A stretch of 64,000 bases of DNA, from positions 33,829 through 97,828 of the IMG/VR virus record IMGVR_UViG_3300050123_000043; one strand, written 5' to 3'. A program made the translations under genes and the position numbers. Under the pieces are notes generated by a model that saw only the letters and a program-made list of their open reading frames with translations, had not been told where the DNA came from and searched no databases. Position 1 is the stretch's first letter. Each line of letters begins with the position of its first letter. Below, piece by piece: positions 18,731 to 29,000 of the stretch. Source of the DNA: a virus.

Positions 18731-20019
18731 TGGGAACAGTTGAAATGATACCAGAGGGACTTAAAATTGACTTAAAAGAAAAAGTTGCTTTGGTTTATGA
18801 CAATGGCTTGTTTGTGGAAATTGCTAAAACCCTTTCAAAGTCTTTTAAGAAAGTTTATTATTATATGCCCTGGAAGAACGGTTTCCCAAAATCAAATCAA
18901 TATATAGTTGGTCAAGGTATTGAAGGGATAGAAAGAATTCATGACTTTTGGGATTATGTTGATAAAGCAGATATTTTTATTTTTCCTGATATTTACGATG
19001 GGGATCTTCAATTGGAGTTAGTAAGACAAGGTAAGAATGTATGGGGTGGTAGAAAGGGAGAAGACATGGAGCTTTATAGAGATCGTATGAAACGTTATAT
19101 GAAAAGTGTTGGACTTTATGTAACTCCCTGGGTTTCTATAAAAGGTCTTACTAATTTAAGAGAATATTTAAAAGACAACCCTGATGTTTGGATAAAACAA
19201 AATGTAACGAGAGGGGATTTTGAAACAGCCCAGTCTAAATCATATGAAGAATTCGAACCTGTTCTTGATGAATGGGAACACATGTTGGGAAAGGTAAAGG
19301 AGAATAAAGTATTTATTGTAGAAAAGAATTTAGAAGCTGTGGAAACAGGTCTTGACTGTTATACAATAGATGGGCAATATCCGAGTCAGACGTTATGTGG
19401 TATAGAAGTAAAAGATTTAGGTTATGTTGGCAAAGTTATGCCGTATGATGAAATCTCTGATAAGATTACGGATTTTAATGATAAAATTATTGGTGCATTT
19501 AAAGCTTATAATTACAGAGGGTTTTTTAGTACTGAAATAAGAGTTAGCGAAAACAAACCCCCTTATATGGTTGACTTTTGTGCTCGTGCGGGTTCTCCTC
19601 CAAGTGAACTTTATCAGCTTATGTATAAAAATCTTGCTGAAATTATTTGGTACGGTGCTCAAGGTTTTATGATTGATCCTATTGTTAAACACGCTTATGG
19701 CGTTGAGGCTCTTATTCATTCTTCCTGGGCAGATAAGAACTGGCAGAAAATTACTTTTCCACCGGAATATAGAAACAATATTAAATTAAGAAATGCTTGC
19801 GTTATTGATGGATGTTATTATGCGGTTCCGCAATCTGTGGGTCTTCCTGAGATTGGTGCCGTTGTTGGGGAAGGGGATACTATGGAAGAGGCTATTGAGC
19901 AGGTTAAGAAAATTGCTCAGACTATTTCTGGTCATTACGTAGAAATAAAAATTGAATCAATAGATAAAGCACTTGAACAGTTTAATGAATTAAAAAAGTT
20001 TGATATTAAAATTATATAA
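18730..20019 (+). CDS. ATP-grasp family ligase
   Basis: 429 residues. The layout follows the ATP-grasp fold, closest to phosphoribosylglycinamide synthetase-like forms. There is an N-terminal pre-ATP domain (residues 8-95), then GGRKGEDMELYRDRMKRYMK, the lysine-containing strand WIKQNVTRGDFET, a VEKNLEAVETGLDCY strand and a metal-site strand YMVDFCARAGSPPSEL near residue 285. ATP-grasp enzymes join a carboxylate to an amine through an acyl phosphate. The substrate is not evident. The gene sits within the virion operon, coupled to a small HELIEE protein, which suggests modification of a virion or cell-envelope component. Confidence 0.72.
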   Translation: MGTVEMIPEGLKIDLKEKVALVYDNGLFVEIAKTLSKSFKKVYYYMPWKNGFPKSNQYIVGQGIEGIERIHDFWDYVDKADIFIFPDIYDGDLQLELVRQGKNVWGGRKGEDMELYRDRMKRYMKSVGLYVTPWVSIKGLTNLREYLKDNPDVWIKQNVTRGDFETAQSKSYEEFEPVLDEWEHMLGKVKENKVFIVEKNLEAVETGLDCYTIDGQYPSQTLCGIEVKDLGYVGKVMPYDEISDKITDFNDKIIGAFKAYNYRGFFSTEIRVSENKPPYMVDFCARAGSPPSELYQLMYKNLAEIIWYGAQGFMIDPIVKHAYGVEALIHSSWADKNWQKITFPPEYRNNIKLRNACVIDGCYYAVPQSVGLPEIGAVVGEGDTMEEAIEQVKKIAQTISGHYVEIKIESIDKALEQFNELKKFDIKII

Positions 20020-20034
20020 TATGCAATAAATTTG
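19999..20034 (+). promoter_or_regulatory. Weak candidate promoter before the HNH gene
   Basis: TAAATTTG at 20027-20034 matches the -7 consensus, but the nearest TTTG (19999-20002) is 24 bases upstream, longer than the usual 18-21. Half-sites related to the palindrome family (TTGTTATA, TGTGACAA) follow at 20032-20048. Confidence 0.35.
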
Positions 20035-20060
20035 TTATATTGTGACAAACTTTAAATATT

Positions 20061-20561
20061 ATGGGTAAAACTAAAAATACAACAGTTAAATGTAAAGAAT
20101 GTAATAAAAAGTTTAGAAAACATTCTTGGACTAATCAAAGATTTTGTTCTCAACGTTGTTATTTTAAATATATTAAAAAGAAAAAAAGAGTTGTTACTAA
20201 TTGTGAAGTTTGTAATAAAGAATTAAGTCTTCATCGTTCTTTGATTAAGAGAAATAATTTGAATTATTGTAGCAGAGAATGTTATGACAATAGAAGAAAA
20301 GAAAATCTTAAAAGATTAAAAAGAGGAACAAAATATTATGATGATTTATTATCACTTTCTAAATGTAAATGTGGGGAGAATAAAAAATATTTATTACAAA
20401 TACATCATGTAAATGGTAACCATAATGATAATTCTCCTATAAATTTAGAAATAGTTTGTGGGAATTGTCATATAAAAAAACATTTAAAGAAAAATAAAAA
20501 TAATGAGTGGTGTTATCATCCTAAATCATTAACTCCTTTAAAAGAGTTAAAAAATGTATAA
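20061..20561 (+). CDS. HNH homing endonuclease with tandem zinc fingers
   Basis: 166 residues. Residues 10-75 contain two Cys4-like fingers (CKECNKKF...CSQRC and CEVCNKEL...CSREC), usual DNA-contact modules of free-standing phage HNH enzymes. The catalytic region is near residues 112-142: LQIHHVNGNHNDN, then a CGNCH pair. The gene sits between virion genes, uses very A-rich codons and carries its own small leader. These are signs of a selfish gene inserted into the operon. Most likely a homing endonuclease that cleaves related phages lacking the insert. Confidence 0.85.
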   Translation: MGKTKNTTVKCKECNKKFRKHSWTNQRFCSQRCYFKYIKKKKRVVTNCEVCNKELSLHRSLIKRNNLNYCSRECYDNRRKENLKRLKRGTKYYDDLLSLSKCKCGENKKYLLQIHHVNGNHNDNSPINLEIVCGNCHIKKHLKKNKNNEWCYHPKSLTPLKELKNV

Positions 20562-20563
20562 TC

Positions 20564-22534
20564 ATGAAAGTAAGAATTGCGGGGATTCCTAAAATTGTAA
20601 ATGCTACAAAAAAAGTTAGAATAACAAAGGTTCCCAAAGCTAAAACAGGGAATTGGATAAAAGGCGCGGTTAACCCCGCCCACCGTGGATATTGCACACC
20701 TATGACTAAGGCGACTTGCACTCCCGCAAGAAAAGCATTTGCTAAAAGAGCTAAAGCGCACAAACTTCAATCAGGTGGTGATACTCCTATTACACACGGT
20801 CTTCCAGAAGATCAGCATCATTTAGCTAATATCGAAGCTGAAGGTGGGGAAGTTTATCAGAATCAGCAAGGTGGATTTAGGAAGATAGCAGATAGTGCTC
20901 CAGATCATGAACAAGGGGGTGTAATGATTCCTGATGCTGAACGTGTTTTAGAAGATACAAGTACTTCAAGGAAAGATAAATATTCTAAGAAATTAAAAAT
21001 GTCTCCGACTGAGGTTGACACAATTTTTGGATTTAAACCAAAGAGACCGTTATCTCATGCTGAAGCTTTTGATTCTGTAAATGAACATTACGATAAAGAA
21101 GTTGATAAATATAATGGTAAATTAAAAAACACCAATGATGAAGAAACTTTGGATAAACTTAGTGCAAACACGGTAAGATTGAATATGCTCAATAGAGATA
21201 TTGTTCCTGGAAAACAGGATGTGTTTAATACTCTATTTGAACATCAAGAAGCTATAAAAGCAGTTCATCAAATTCCAGATGATGGTAAACAAAAATATGG
21301 TGGGTTTAAACCAAGAATCAAAGTTCAAACAGGCGGTGACGCAACCGATAATCCTGATCTTGGGCTTTATAGAGGTCCTAAGAATCCTGCTAATAGATTT
21401 ACTCCGACCGGAAAAACTTCTGAAGCGAAGTTAACTGATAAGCAAATTGTAGATTCCTACAAAGCAGCCGGTGTTGATTTTGGTACTGCAAGAGGATCAG
21501 ATTTACAGGACAAGATATATAATTATCTTATAGAAAATCAGCCCGAAGTTCTCAAGGCATCCCTGAAGGAATACGGTGCAAACAAAAAAGCTTTACAGGC
21601 CGGTAAGGGTAAGATTAAGGCTTTTAGTGATCCTGATAATGCTACAAAAGAAGATTTAAAAGCTGCATTACCGTATCTTAAGGATTCTATGCTTGGGGCC
21701 AGAATTCCTATACCTACTACAGAATCATCTCAAACTCCGGGTCCGGGTGGTAACGCTGCTCCTCCGGCAGCGGATCGTCCGTTTGTTCCAAAAACAGGAA
21801 CTCCTGATGCTACTGGGAACCCTCAATCTGTTAAAGAACCTGAAAATAAGTTCCATGAAGGAACTCATTGGTATGATATTGCTCCGGCTGCTGCTGAACT
21901 TGCAGATTCGCTTAGAAGGGACCCTGAGCTTTTTAACCCAGTTCAGTATCATCAATTAAAGTATAAGCTACTGAATCCATCTGCTGCTCTGTACGCTAAC
22001 CAGGCTGACTATGAGGCGGGTTTACATTCCCTAGAGGGTCAAAACCTTGGTTCGGGGGTAAATGCCGCTAATGTGTCTAATTTGACCGCACAGAAGTATA
22101 AGGCAAATAACCAAGTTTTAGGACAGTATGAAAATCAGAATACAGAGATCCAAAATAAGGAAACTGAGTACAATACCCAGGTAAGAGACAAGCAATCAAT
22201 GTCCGATGCCGCAACAAGGGCTAATTTTTACAGTAATGTATTGAAATCCAGAGATAATCAGAGAATACAGAAGCTTCAGGCTATCCAAGATCTTAGCCGT
22301 GTACAGCAATTAAAGGCTCGTCAGAACACTAGTGGGAATTTAGTATCCAAGTTAAGCCCTGCTTTCGATCAGAGCGGTGAATACAATGGTTATCAATACG
22401 TTCCAGTAATTGACCCTGAGACAGGGGAAACCCAATCATACATGAAGAAACCAGGTAAGTCCAAAACTACGACTACGACTAGTTATAAGATTGGAAACCG
22501 TAATATAAGAAGCGCAACTACAGATTCTCAGTAA
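20564..22534 (+). CDS. Virion internal (cargo-type) protein
   Basis: 656 residues. It has a basic N terminus with a NPAHRGYCTPMTKATCTPARK motif split over residues 37-57, then QSGGD. A following module (NIEAEGGEVYQ ... HEQGGVMIPD) recurs in internal proteins of crAss-like and related phages. Residues 180-260 are helical, 390-410 Pro-rich, and 500-620 a long helical, Gln/Asn-rich stretch that probably forms coiled coils. It is separated from the ATP-grasp gene only by the inserted HNH gene. Probably ejected with the genome. Confidence 0.6.
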   Translation: MKVRIAGIPKIVNATKKVRITKVPKAKTGNWIKGAVNPAHRGYCTPMTKATCTPARKAFAKRAKAHKLQSGGDTPITHGLPEDQHHLANIEAEGGEVYQNQQGGFRKIADSAPDHEQGGVMIPDAERVLEDTSTSRKDKYSKKLKMSPTEVDTIFGFKPKRPLSHAEAFDSVNEHYDKEVDKYNGKLKNTNDEETLDKLSANTVRLNMLNRDIVPGKQDVFNTLFEHQEAIKAVHQIPDDGKQKYGGFKPRIKVQTGGDATDNPDLGLYRGPKNPANRFTPTGKTSEAKLTDKQIVDSYKAAGVDFGTARGSDLQDKIYNYLIENQPEVLKASLKEYGANKKALQAGKGKIKAFSDPDNATKEDLKAALPYLKDSMLGARIPIPTTESSQTPGPGGNAAPPAADRPFVPKTGTPDATGNPQSVKEPENKFHEGTHWYDIAPAAAELADSLRRDPELFNPVQYHQLKYKLLNPSAALYANQADYEAGLHSLEGQNLGSGVNAANVSNLTAQKYKANNQVLGQYENQNTEIQNKETEYNTQVRDKQSMSDAATRANFYSNVLKSRDNQRIQKLQAIQDLSRVQQLKARQNTSGNLVSKLSPAFDQSGEYNGYQYVPVIDPETGETQSYMKKPGKSKTTTTTSYKIGNRNIRSATTDSQ

Positions 22535-22535
22535 T

Positions 22536-22620
22536 TTATAACAAAATTTTGTTATAAATTTCGGATTTACAGGAAATTATAATAAATTTGTGTGATAAAT
22601 CTCACAGAATTTTGTTATAA
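22536..22620 (+). promoter_or_regulatory. Three 22-bp palindromic motifs in tandem (copies 4-6)
   Basis: Copy 4 at 22536-22557 is a perfect palindrome (TTATAACA, AAATTT core, TGTTATAA). Copy 5 at 22577-22598 (TTATAATA, six bases, TGTGATAA) contains a TAAATTTG that fits a -7 box. Copy 6 at 22599-22620 has a degenerate left arm (ATCTCACA) and perfect right arm, and ends one base before the ATG of the GIY-YIG gene. Copies 5 and 6 are directly adjacent, as expected for cooperative protein binding. Confidence 0.65.
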
Positions 22621-22621
22621 A

Positions 22622-23347
22622 ATGATAGGTATTTATAAAATAACGTCTCCGAGTGGAAAAGTCTATATTGGACAGAGTTGGACTATTGAACTTAGGTTGT
22701 CTAAATATAAGCAGACTAAATGGGACAAACAACGGAAATTATACTGTTCTTTTAAAAAATATGGTCTTGAAAATCATAAATTTGAAGTTGTTCATGAATT
22801 ACCGGTAGATGTGGAACAAGAAGTGCTTGATAGGTATGAGCAATTGTATATGGATCTTTATAGGGATTGTGGAATCGAATTATTGAATTTGAGGGAGGGT
22901 GGAAGTAGAGGAAAACTTAGTGAAGAAAGTAAAAAATTAATGTCTGATTCTCGAAAGGGTACAAATTTAGGACATACTTTTAATAATGGCAGAAAGCATT
23001 CTTATGAAACTAAACAAAAACATAGTGAAATTTCCAAAATAATTAATTCTACTATTGAATATAAGGAAAACATGAGAAAGTCTATTATAAATAGCGAAGC
23101 TCATAAAAAATATAGAGAACGATTAAAAGAAGAAGGAAGATTAGGAATACATAAAACATACGATAGGAATGGATATACTAAACCTGTTTTACAATTTAGT
23201 AAAAATGGAAATTTTATAAAAGAATGGACTTCTGCATCTGAATTTCAAAAACATAATAATATTATAGGAAAAGGTAATATAGGAAGTTGTTGTAAAGGAA
23301 AATTGAAAACAGCTTATGGTTTTACCTGGAAATTTAAAAATAATTAA
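22622..23347 (+). CDS. GIY-YIG homing endonuclease
   Basis: 241 residues from the ATG at 22622; the frame is open further upstream, but the domain begins at MIGIYKI. Residues 3-85 are a complete GIY-YIG nuclease domain (GIYKITSPSGKVYIGQSW, then the Glu-containing EQLYMDLYRDCGIELLNLREGG). The middle is basic and helical, and residues 180-240 resemble the NUMOD1 DNA-binding module (VLQFSKNGNFIKEW ... GFTWKFK). A close relative lies at 51390-52073 on the other strand. It separates two cargo genes, as an inserted homing gene would. Confidence 0.9.
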   Translation: MIGIYKITSPSGKVYIGQSWTIELRLSKYKQTKWDKQRKLYCSFKKYGLENHKFEVVHELPVDVEQEVLDRYEQLYMDLYRDCGIELLNLREGGSRGKLSEESKKLMSDSRKGTNLGHTFNNGRKHSYETKQKHSEISKIINSTIEYKENMRKSIINSEAHKKYRERLKEEGRLGIHKTYDRNGYTKPVLQFSKNGNFIKEWTSASEFQKHNNIIGKGNIGSCCKGKLKTAYGFTWKFKNN

Positions 23348-23349
23348 TA

Positions 23350-26049
23350 ATGGCTATTTCAAGTGCGAGTACGAGACAATTTATTGCCGCTGATCCGGTT
23401 ATGGAAACCGACTTACAATTATTGGCCAAGGTCAATACTTACCAGCAAGATAAATTCGACCAGGGTGAAAAATCACTTCAGGATGAGGTGAATAATTGGA
23501 GTATGCTTGGGAACGTAGCAAAAGATCAGGATAAGCAATATATAAATCAGAAATTGAATTCTGTTGTTGGTAAAATAAGGAATATGGGAGGGGTAAACCT
23601 TGCAGATCCTAACAATGTCAATACTCTAAAAAGCCTGGGATATAATATGTATGGTGATGACAATGTTATGAAGCCGGTTATAACAAGTAGAGCAAGACAA
23701 CAACTTATTCAAAATATACAGACAAACACAACGGGTAAAAATGCTAAGGATTACGATTCCGTTTATGGTGAATATTTATTGCATCAATATGATGACTGGT
23801 TAAATGATGGTAAGCAGGGAACTGGTTTTAATGGACCCACTTCTCTTCCTCAAGGTTCTTTTGATGGTTATACTAAAAAAATAAATGATTATGTTTCTAA
23901 ATTGAAACCTGATGCGAATGATGCTCCTTTAGATAGTAAGGATGCAGATTTAAATTATTATCAAGTTGGAGATAAATTTATAAAGAAAGAACGTATTAAT
24001 GCAGCTATTGACGCTAATACAAGTTCTCAAGATAGAGATATTCTTTCAGCACATGCTTGGAAAAGTACACTAGGTAGATCTGATGCTGATCTTATTCATT
24101 TACAAGCTAGTGATTATGATAGTAAGATAAAAGACATGCAGGATAATGTAAACACTCTTCAATATGACAAGTCTTTAACAGGAGATTTTAAGCAGAAACA
24201 ATTATTTGGATCTCAAATAGAACAATATAACAACGCTATAAAGGCCACTAATGATAAAAAAGCAGGTCTTTTATCCCAGGGTCCTAACCTAGATAAAGAT
24301 AGTAGACAACAACTTGCTGATAATTTATTTTATAATTCTTTTAAGGATCAATTTTCTGCTTCAGCCGCTTATGATCAGAAAAAAGTTGAACTAAAATCAA
24401 ATACTGCTAAGATTGAAAATCTAAGGATTGCTAAGGAAGACTTTTGGCATGGTAAGAATTATGATCTTCAAATAAAGAAAGATAAGGACGAATTAGCTAT
24501 AAAACAAGGTGATTTAGATATAAAAAAGAGAGCAGAAGATTTTAAGGAAGACACAGCATTTATGAAATATTATGGAATATCTAATGGTTCATATGGTCCT
24601 CTTAATGGTCCTGCTCAAAAAGCACCCCTTAGTCTTGTTACTGATTTAGGAAAAGAAGGTACTGTTAAATTAGACAATAATACAATTACTCAGGCAGATG
24701 CAAATTATACTTCTGCATCTAAGAATTTTTATGAACAAGGGTATAATTATTTAATGGGTAAAGATCCTACTATCTATGGAAATTATTTAACTCAGGATGC
24801 TGATGGGAACTGGGTTCCTAAAGATGACAAATCTGCTAATATTGTTAATAAAGGGTTACAATCTTTTATTCAAATGTATGGTAATATTGCAAACATGTCA
24901 ATAAAAGAAAGAGCCGGTTTAAAATTTGATGATGATAGTCAGCAACTTTTTCAAAAATCAAAAGATTTAGAAGAAGCAGGTCTTTATAAAGGCCAGATTA
25001 AAGATATTACAGCAGATGTGTTTAGACAAGCTGGTAAAGATGATCCGAATACTAAAAATATAAATATATCCTTTGGTAAAGGAAGTAAATTTGGTGATCA
25101 TGTTACTTTAAGTTATTCTAAATTAAAAGAGATGATTGATAAAAAAGATCCTCTTTTAGATGAATGGAGAAAGAATGCTAATGTTGATATACCTTCTTTC
25201 CCTGGTGGATCAATGACTCCGGGATCTTTTAATGCACCTACACAATATAACGGTGTAGCGACTGCTATTAATACAGTAAGTGATTATTATGCTGATCCTG
25301 CTATTGATAAGGCATGGACTGACGTAAGTAAAAGAGTTAACCCATATGGAAGAGTAGTTTCTTTACCGCACTTAAAGAATGGAAAACTTCCTGATGAACA
25401 ACAAAAGATTTTATCAGACGCTATTACAGATACTAGAATTAAAGCAGATGTAACTATTGATGATGTTGATATAGCTAAGGCATGGGCAGTATATGATCCT
25501 AAAACATTAGAAGCTAAATATATGGCCCAGGTAAGATATAAGAAAGCGTCTAAAGGAAAAGATACTAAACTAGATAAGGGAGATAAATATACTATAGTAG
25601 ATCTTACAAAGGATGTAAACTCACAATATGAAAATGGAGGAGGGTGGATTAGTAATCTTTATTCTCCTGATAATGCTGCTGTTGTTTATGGGCTTGCTTT
25701 GCAAAATCAAGGCAAAACACCATTTGATCCTAAGACAAATTATGAAGGAGCACTTCAGACACATGGAGAACTTACTCATAAATATCAAATAGTAGCGGTT
25801 AAAGATCCAAAAACAAAGGGAACGACCGGATATAAAGTGTTCGTAGCAATTCCTCTTGGTAAAGATGATTCAGGAAATCCTAAATTTCAAACTATACCTG
25901 TTCCTAATTTCCATAGTGATCCTTCTGGTGCAACAACAACTTTCCCTGCTAGTTTTGATGGTGTAAGAGTGTATATGGAAGGTGCATTTCAAGATACAGC
26001 GTCAACCAAAGACTTTTATCAAAGAATGGGAATTCCTTGGAATGAATAA
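23350..26049 (+). CDS. Large virion internal (cargo-type) protein
   Basis: 899 residues, soluble, rich in Asp, Lys, Asn and Gln, with long helical stretches (residues 240-300 and 340-395, the latter an almost uninterrupted charged coiled coil). The C-terminal third is more globular and beta-rich. No catalytic signature is visible. It precedes the two giant proteins by a 10-base gap and probably belongs with them as an internal or ejected protein. The N terminus (ISSASTRQFIAADPVMETDL) has no signal peptide. Confidence 0.6.
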   Translation: MAISSASTRQFIAADPVMETDLQLLAKVNTYQQDKFDQGEKSLQDEVNNWSMLGNVAKDQDKQYINQKLNSVVGKIRNMGGVNLADPNNVNTLKSLGYNMYGDDNVMKPVITSRARQQLIQNIQTNTTGKNAKDYDSVYGEYLLHQYDDWLNDGKQGTGFNGPTSLPQGSFDGYTKKINDYVSKLKPDANDAPLDSKDADLNYYQVGDKFIKKERINAAIDANTSSQDRDILSAHAWKSTLGRSDADLIHLQASDYDSKIKDMQDNVNTLQYDKSLTGDFKQKQLFGSQIEQYNNAIKATNDKKAGLLSQGPNLDKDSRQQLADNLFYNSFKDQFSASAAYDQKKVELKSNTAKIENLRIAKEDFWHGKNYDLQIKKDKDELAIKQGDLDIKKRAEDFKEDTAFMKYYGISNGSYGPLNGPAQKAPLSLVTDLGKEGTVKLDNNTITQADANYTSASKNFYEQGYNYLMGKDPTIYGNYLTQDADGNWVPKDDKSANIVNKGLQSFIQMYGNIANMSIKERAGLKFDDDSQQLFQKSKDLEEAGLYKGQIKDITADVFRQAGKDDPNTKNINISFGKGSKFGDHVTLSYSKLKEMIDKKDPLLDEWRKNANVDIPSFPGGSMTPGSFNAPTQYNGVATAINTVSDYYADPAIDKAWTDVSKRVNPYGRVVSLPHLKNGKLPDEQQKILSDAITDTRIKADVTIDDVDIAKAWAVYDPKTLEAKYMAQVRYKKASKGKDTKLDKGDKYTIVDLTKDVNSQYENGGGWISNLYSPDNAAVVYGLALQNQGKTPFDPKTNYEGALQTHGELTHKYQIVAVKDPKTKGTTGYKVFVAIPLGKDDSGNPKFQTIPVPNFHSDPSGATTTFPASFDGVRVYMEGAFQDTASTKDFYQRMGIPWNE

Positions 26050-26059
26050 AAATTATTAA

Positions 26060-29000
26060 ATGCCTGATTTCAATAAATATGCGGCAGACGTTCCGAACGT
26101 AAGACCGGAACAAGTTATCGGATTGTCACAAATCGTACAACCTAAATACGATTATGTAAATACATTTCCTCCAACTGCCGATCTTAATAGCGGTGCTTCT
26201 CCAGAAGCCGCACAACAGAATACAAAAGGATTTTGGGAAAAGGATTCAAAAAAATTGAATCAACTGTTTGGAGGTGTTCCAACCTCCCCTGGTGCGGTTA
26301 CGCCATATAATGAAGCAAAGAGATATAATAGTGATACACTTGGTTTTTTACCTGATCGTGATAATGAAGATTTATATGCTGAGAAGCAGGGATTCTTTAA
26401 TAGTGTTGGTTCTGGTCTTGGAAGACTAGTGGGGCTTACAGTTACCAAAACGGGAACTGGCTTAGGTTATCTTGCTGGTCTTGTAGGTGTTGGAAATGAT
26501 TCTGAAAAATATGGCAGTGGGTTTGGAGCATGGATTGCAGGAGCCGGGGATAATGGTATTTCAAAATGGTTTCAAAGTATTGAAGATGATAAGATAAAAA
26601 CTGATTGGTTGCCAATTTATCAAAAAGCTTCTGAAAAAGATCATGGTCTTTTTCGTTCTCTGGGAGATTTAGATACTTGGACAGATAAACTTGTTGATGG
26701 GGCAGCATTTATGGTGGGTGCATTTGTTCCAGGTATGGCAATTTCTAAATTGAAACTGGGAGCTAATGTTATTGAAGGATTAAGTGCTCTACAAGGCATA
26801 GGACGTACTGAAGAAGCTGCTGCTTTAGCCACAGAAGGTGTAAGTGGTACTGTTGCATCTAAGGCTCTGGAAACCGAAGGACTTGGTGCTACTATTGAGA
26901 CTCCAGAAACTGCTGGAACCATTCGTCCGGAAAAGGGTGCCACATTCAAGATGAATGGTGGTGTTCCGACTGGTGCCGATGCTCTTCAACATATTCCAAG
27001 AGCCTTAAAATGGATTAATAATGCAAAACTTGCTCGTAGTATAGATGTTGGAGCAACTAGTATTATAAATACAGCGTCTCAAGCAATGTATTCAGCAAAT
27101 GATTCTAAGAATAATGCTTATCAGTCTCTTATAAATCAAAAAGATCAAAACGGAAATAATAAATATTCCGTTGAACAAGCAAATCAAATCTCTGCAAAGG
27201 TTGCAAGGGATAATTATTTAATGAATCTTGGTGCTTTGTCTTTGATGAATTTATGGGAAGCTAATTTTATGTTTAAAAAACCAAATCTTTCTAATACATT
27301 TGGTAAACAAGAATTTGGTATTAATGGACTTTTTGGAGATGCTACTCTTGCAAAACAGACTTTTGGTGAAAGAGCGTATAGTGTGATAAAAGGGCCAGCC
27401 AAAGGCGTTCTTACTACTGGTGTTTGGCTTGGTAACATGCAACTTGCAATTGACAGACTTAATAATAATCCAGATAATTTTAATTTAGATTTTGGTGATA
27501 AATTGAAAGCAGTTGGTAGACAATATGTAACACAATTGGGGAATGCTATTGTTGGAGATGATCCCGAAGCAGCTAAATCTATAGGTATTGGTGGTCTTCT
27601 TGGGGGAATTGCTGGTAAACTTTTGGGTCATAATGAAAATAAAGAAGTTAAAAAAAACCTTTCAGAACTAAATAAACAAGTTAGTGCTTTTAGAGAAATT
27701 GGAAACATATATAAGACAGACGATGCTGGTAAATTAATTCTTGAAGACGGAAACCCTGCTTTAGATCAGGATAAGGTAAAGTCATGGGTTGCCTCTTTTA
27801 ATAAGATTTTAAGCTTAAACCAGGTTGGAAAAAGTTTTGAAAAGCGCGGAGTTAATGAAATGGCTAAATTATACGGAGATGAAGTTTTTTCAAGATTTGC
27901 GAAAGCTCATTTTGATTCTGGTATGGGGGATCTTCTTTATCAGAAATTAAGAGATGTATCTGGTATAAGCAAGGAAGATTTAGCTTTACTTGGTTTTGAT
28001 CCGGACAGCAAAAATAAAGAAACAACTGAACTTCTAAATAATTATACAAAGAAAGCTCAAAATTTAGAAGAATTATATAATAATATTCATGGAAATTATG
28101 TATCTACGGATATACCTAATACAAAAGCAGGACAAAAAAAGCAGTTTGATATAACTGATAAAATGTTTTATCTTTCTGCTCGTAGTCAAACTCTTTCTGA
28201 AATTATTAAAAATTCAAAGGATACCTATGAACGTGTAAAAGCGAATGCTGATACTTTTAATCAGTCATTTAATTCATTGACCGATGGAGTTGTTGATCAA
28301 TATAATGAACTCTTCGAGAACACTTACTCTGCTGGTAAACAACCGCCTATTCATCCCGATTTATATGAAGCTGAAGCAGATTATACTAAAATAAATCAAA
28401 CAAGGGATGAATCAAAAGATAAACTTGATGATTTTGTTAAAAATAATAAGGAGGTTTTAGAAAAGCTTAAAAAAGATTCTCGTGGTCGTTATATGTACGA
28501 GATTGCAAATAAGAATCTTTTACCTTCTGCTAAAGAAATGGAACGTCAGCAGATTGTTCAGGCTGAAACAACTCTTGCCAGAAATGCTACTATGAATGTT
28601 CTTAGTAGACTTGCTGATCCTAAATTTGGAGTTAAATATTATGATCAGGTTTATTCTAAGGAACTCGAACGTCATGCTCAGGAATCAGGAACATATGATG
28701 ACATAACTAAAGAGGATGACGTTGCTACAAAACAAACAAAGGAATTTTATGCTGATCCCAAAAAGGATTTGACTAAATTAAGTTCTACGGTTACTCCCGA
28801 AGAAGTAAATGATGCATATGCTCAAGCGGTTGATGAAAATAAAATTGATAATAAAGAACAAATAGCAGACTATATCGCAGAAAAGATTTCAAAAGGACAG
28901 AAGCTTACTGATCAGGAAGAAGTTATTCGTAAATCATTAGGTCAAGAGGTTGAAGACAACCTTCAAAAAAGAGCTAAAAAATCTGATTTAAATGAGTTGG

